Source: Clytia hemisphaerica | Taxonomy: Eukaryota; Cnidaria; Hydrozoa; Leptothecata; Clytiidae | Length of the DNA stretch: 64,000 nucleotides | Direction: 5' to 3' | Assembly: GCA_902728285.1 (NCBI GenBank) | Contig: CACVBU010000824.1 | Span: 885,307-949,306 of the forward strand | In this document: piece after piece, positions 61,456 to 64,000 of the stretch | Position numbering within the stretch: the stretch's first letter is position 1 | How the letters are laid out: every line of letters starts with the position of its first letter | Notes under the pieces: model-generated | Seen by the model: only the letters and a program-made list of their open reading frames with translations | Databases searched by the model: none | What the model was told of the DNA's origin: nothing | Translations under genes and position numbers: made by a program

Positions 61456-64000
61456 CTCTTTCAATTACCTCTAATTTTTCAAAGTCCAGTATTTTCAACT
61501 GAGGGACCTATTATTGGTGCATTCAAATTATGGCACCTATTCAAACTAGCTGAATTAGATGAGATTATGCGTCAAAAGGATGACTCTGACTTCATTGATC
61601 TCTTGAACAATGTAAGAGTAGGTGAATTAGATAGTAATGATGAAAGTATTATTAAATCTAGACTGATAACACGAGAACACCCTGATTATCCAATAGAATC
61701 ATTGTATTTGTTTGCAGAAAATGCTTCAGTCCATCTTCACAATATTCAAAGATTAGATACTCTGCCCTCGGAAACAATAAATGTAGAAGCTATGGACGTT
61801 TATCCAAGGGATTTTACTGAATCTCAAATTACCAAGGTTAAGAACCTGCCACTTAACGATACAGGTGGCTTATCAGTTCTATTTTATTTGAAAATAGGGG
61901 GGCAAGAGTAATGCTAATTAGTAATATTGATATAGAGGATAGGTTGATCAATGGTCAACTTGGAACCGTCACTGACGTAAAATTCAGAAACAAAAAAGCA
62001 GAGCTAATTTGTGTTAGACTAGACGATAAGACGGCTGGAATAAAAGCTCAAAGTAAAGACCAATATGCTAAGGCCACTGAAACTGTTCCTCATTGAAAAG
62101 AGTGAGGTAAATTATCCCTTTGACAAAAAAAAACCCATACACTTCACCTATCATTTCTCGGACACAATTTCCTCTTAAGCTAGCTTATGCTTGTACAGTG
62201 CACAAAGTTCAAGGATTGACTTTGGATTCAGTAGTCGTTAGTTTTGCTGGTCAAATGTATGTTGCAATGAGCAGAGTGAAAAATTTAAATGGTTTGTACT
62301 TTACCGGTCAATATTGACGTAGTGCTTTTGTCTGTAGTGATAAAGTTAGTGAAGAATACACACGATTGCGTCAGAACAAAGTTGAAAGAGTTGCAGATAT
62401 TATGAGGTGTAGTTCTAATTTAAATGTTTGCCTATTGAATGTAAGATCTTTAAAACGACATGCAGTTGATATTCAAAAGGACAGATTTTTGTATGAAAAT
62501 GATTTGTTATGTCTGACAGAGACACAGATGAGTTATGAGCATTCTGAGGAAGACAAACAAAGTATTCATGAAAAGCTTCCTTATCATATTCTTAGGGAGC
62601 GTCTCCAAATATTGTTTCAATTTTTTCGTTTCAAATTGTTTCATGAAACGATTTAAAACGAAGTTCAAACGAAGCTCAAACGAAATGCATAATTAGTTCT
62701 AATTTAGAGATAATTATCTAATATTATCTCTGAGTTTTTTCTATTTCGTTTCATTTCGTTTAGAGAAACTTCTCACTTAAAAATTTGTGAAACGGATAGG
62801 ATAGGGAGTCAATGTTTAATTTCACACATGCACGCTCTTTTAGGAATATACCATAATGACTGAACTTTATTTTCAACAGAATGTTTTGGTTGAAGATCAA
62901 TCCAAATTGAAGTCTGCTTTCGTATTTTATGATGTAGATTTTTTCAGAAATATGTTTTTCTTACTGTTCGGGGCTATCAGCTAACAGGGATATAATTAGT
63001 GCAACTATTTTAACAGGTCTTGACGGTGTTACCGACTCAATTTGTAATTAATTACCAACTCAGTTGTAATTAATTACGGTATTCCCGTATGAATTATATT
63101 GAAGTAATTTGCAAAGTGTTTCGGGTTGTTATGTCGGAAAGTACCTTCGCAGCCTTCTATCATAATTTTTATTTTTTATCAGAACCAGGTTTAAAAGAAT
63201 TCTTAAATCGAGGGCAAAAGATATTAGATAACCTGTCAAGCTTGAAAGCAAGAAACTTCAGAAACTGAATCCCTTTAAAAATCGAAAAAAATATTCGTAC
63301 GCATTTTGAGGAAGTAAGAACTATCTATTGTTGTAGTAAAAAAATGAGACTATTGCTAAAAGTTCTAAAAAGTTTTGGAGGACATGAAATCCAGAGAAAA
63401 AATTTATTTCGTTTCACCATTCGTTTCAAAATATTATCTTTTTTCAGTTCAATTATCTTCTTTTCTTAAGTAATTAAAGTTAATCAGACATCATTATCTG
63501 AAACGAAGTCGAAACGAAGTCGAAACGAAAGCTAAACGAAACATAAACGAAGCATTCGTTTCATTTTCGTTTAAAAATGAAACAATATTTGGAGACGCTC
63601 CCTTAGTCATAATATTGACCAGCATAAATTCAACAGTGTTACTGTCTGTCATTCTCCTTCTTTTATTGAAATTGATGAGTATGATCATTCATCATGCTTT
63701 TCTCTTGTAAAATTTAGAAAAGCTGAATTTACTGAAAAGGAATTTTGTGTTTTGGTTCTCTATAAAAGTTCAAGAATTCAACGTGACGTGTTCTGTTACA
63801 ATCTTGCTCAATTTATTGAAAGATACACAATCGATATCATTTTAGGAGACTTCAACATGGACGGCTTTGAAATGGAGCATGACCAATTGTTGGCTGACAT
63901 TCTCCAAGATTATGATTTAGTTCCGAACTTTCCAACACATATCGATGGGAAAATGCTTGATCAAATTTGGACACATAAGGAATTGGTGCACGAGTATGGT
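61456..64000 (+). pseudogene. PIF1 helicase C-terminal half fused to an endonuclease (Helentron), split by a MITE and running off the window
   Basis: The start (LFQLPLIFQSPVF) continues the helicase directly. Then come [53 protein letters not shown] and [18 protein letters not shown], the PIF1 C-terminal motifs. Past an in-frame TGA (62315-62317) the frame goes on to LNVCLLNVRSLKRH and DLLCLTETQ, the start of an exonuclease-endonuclease-phosphatase (EEP) fold with its Glu. After the MITE at 62595-63602 it resumes with ILGDFNMDGFE and MLDQIWTHK, the EEP Asp/Asn motifs. Helicase followed by EEP endonuclease is the Helentron (Helitron2) arrangement. Frameshifts occur near 61897 (G run), 62090 and 62126 (A run). 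The Rep part is not in the window. The gene is not functional. Confidence 0.8.
62595..63602. mobile_element. Harbinger-like MITE, 25-bp perfect TIR, TTA duplication
   Basis: The perfect inverted ends begin GGGAGCGTCTCCAAATATTG and extend to 25 bp. The 3-bp repeat TTA flanks the element at 62592-62594 and 63603-63605. Sub-ends carry repeated AAACGAAG and TTTCGTTTC units. The 1008-bp body is non-coding. A 3-bp TTA duplication is typical of PIF/Harbinger. Removing the element and one TTA rejoins the endonuclease frame. Confidence 0.85.

Overview
The window is AT-rich metazoan nuclear DNA. Genes are split by short GT-AG introns, and the gaps are packed with inverted-repeat elements, minisatellites and broken transposase genes. 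The mix of families (G2E3-like HECT ligase, DUF6589-type proteins, Tnp2/DUF4218, DUF4806, P-type and KDZ-like transposases, Helentron helicase-endonuclease) suggests an invertebrate, most likely a cnidarian. That assignment rests on remembered family distributions, not on a search.

Layout, left to right: AT-rich DNA with a fold-back element (about 915-1500); an intact seven-exon HECT E3 ligase gene on the minus strand (10032-2529) whose introns carry at least four small DNA elements; a 20-bp minisatellite (11880-12129); an intact ten-exon gene for a 916-residue DUF6589-like protein (12558-16509, +) meeting tail to tail an intact two-exon RecQ-like helicase gene (18840-16617, -); a frameshifted Cys-rich gene tail (20288-21617, -); a Tnp2-like N-terminal fragment (22540-23215); a zinc-finger gene with two in-frame stops (23262-25482); a large decayed gene with XPG/FEN-type nuclease motifs and a Cys-rich tail (27146-35252, +); a decayed P-superfamily transposase gene (41815-37095, -) with a 60-78 bp minisatellite at its 5' side; a Tnp2 C-terminal fragment (43085-43770); a KDZ/Zisupton-like gene (44127-52207, +) broken by a 5'-truncated LINE with a 40-bp target duplication and by a 1.7-kb element; a DUF4806-like gene (55521-59370, +); and a Helentron helicase-endonuclease segment (60498-64000) split by two DNA transposons, one of them linked to an inversion.

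Of all these, only four reading frames are undamaged: the HECT gene, the DUF6589-like gene, the RecQ-like gene and the LINE reverse transcriptase. For the HECT, DUF6589-like and RecQ-like genes I chained exons by hand, and every junction has GT-AG sites and agrees in phase. The DUF6589-like plus RecQ-like pair is the best candidate for an undescribed system: a DNA-binding, possibly transposase-like protein beside its own helicase, intact in a region where every other large transposase-like gene is broken.
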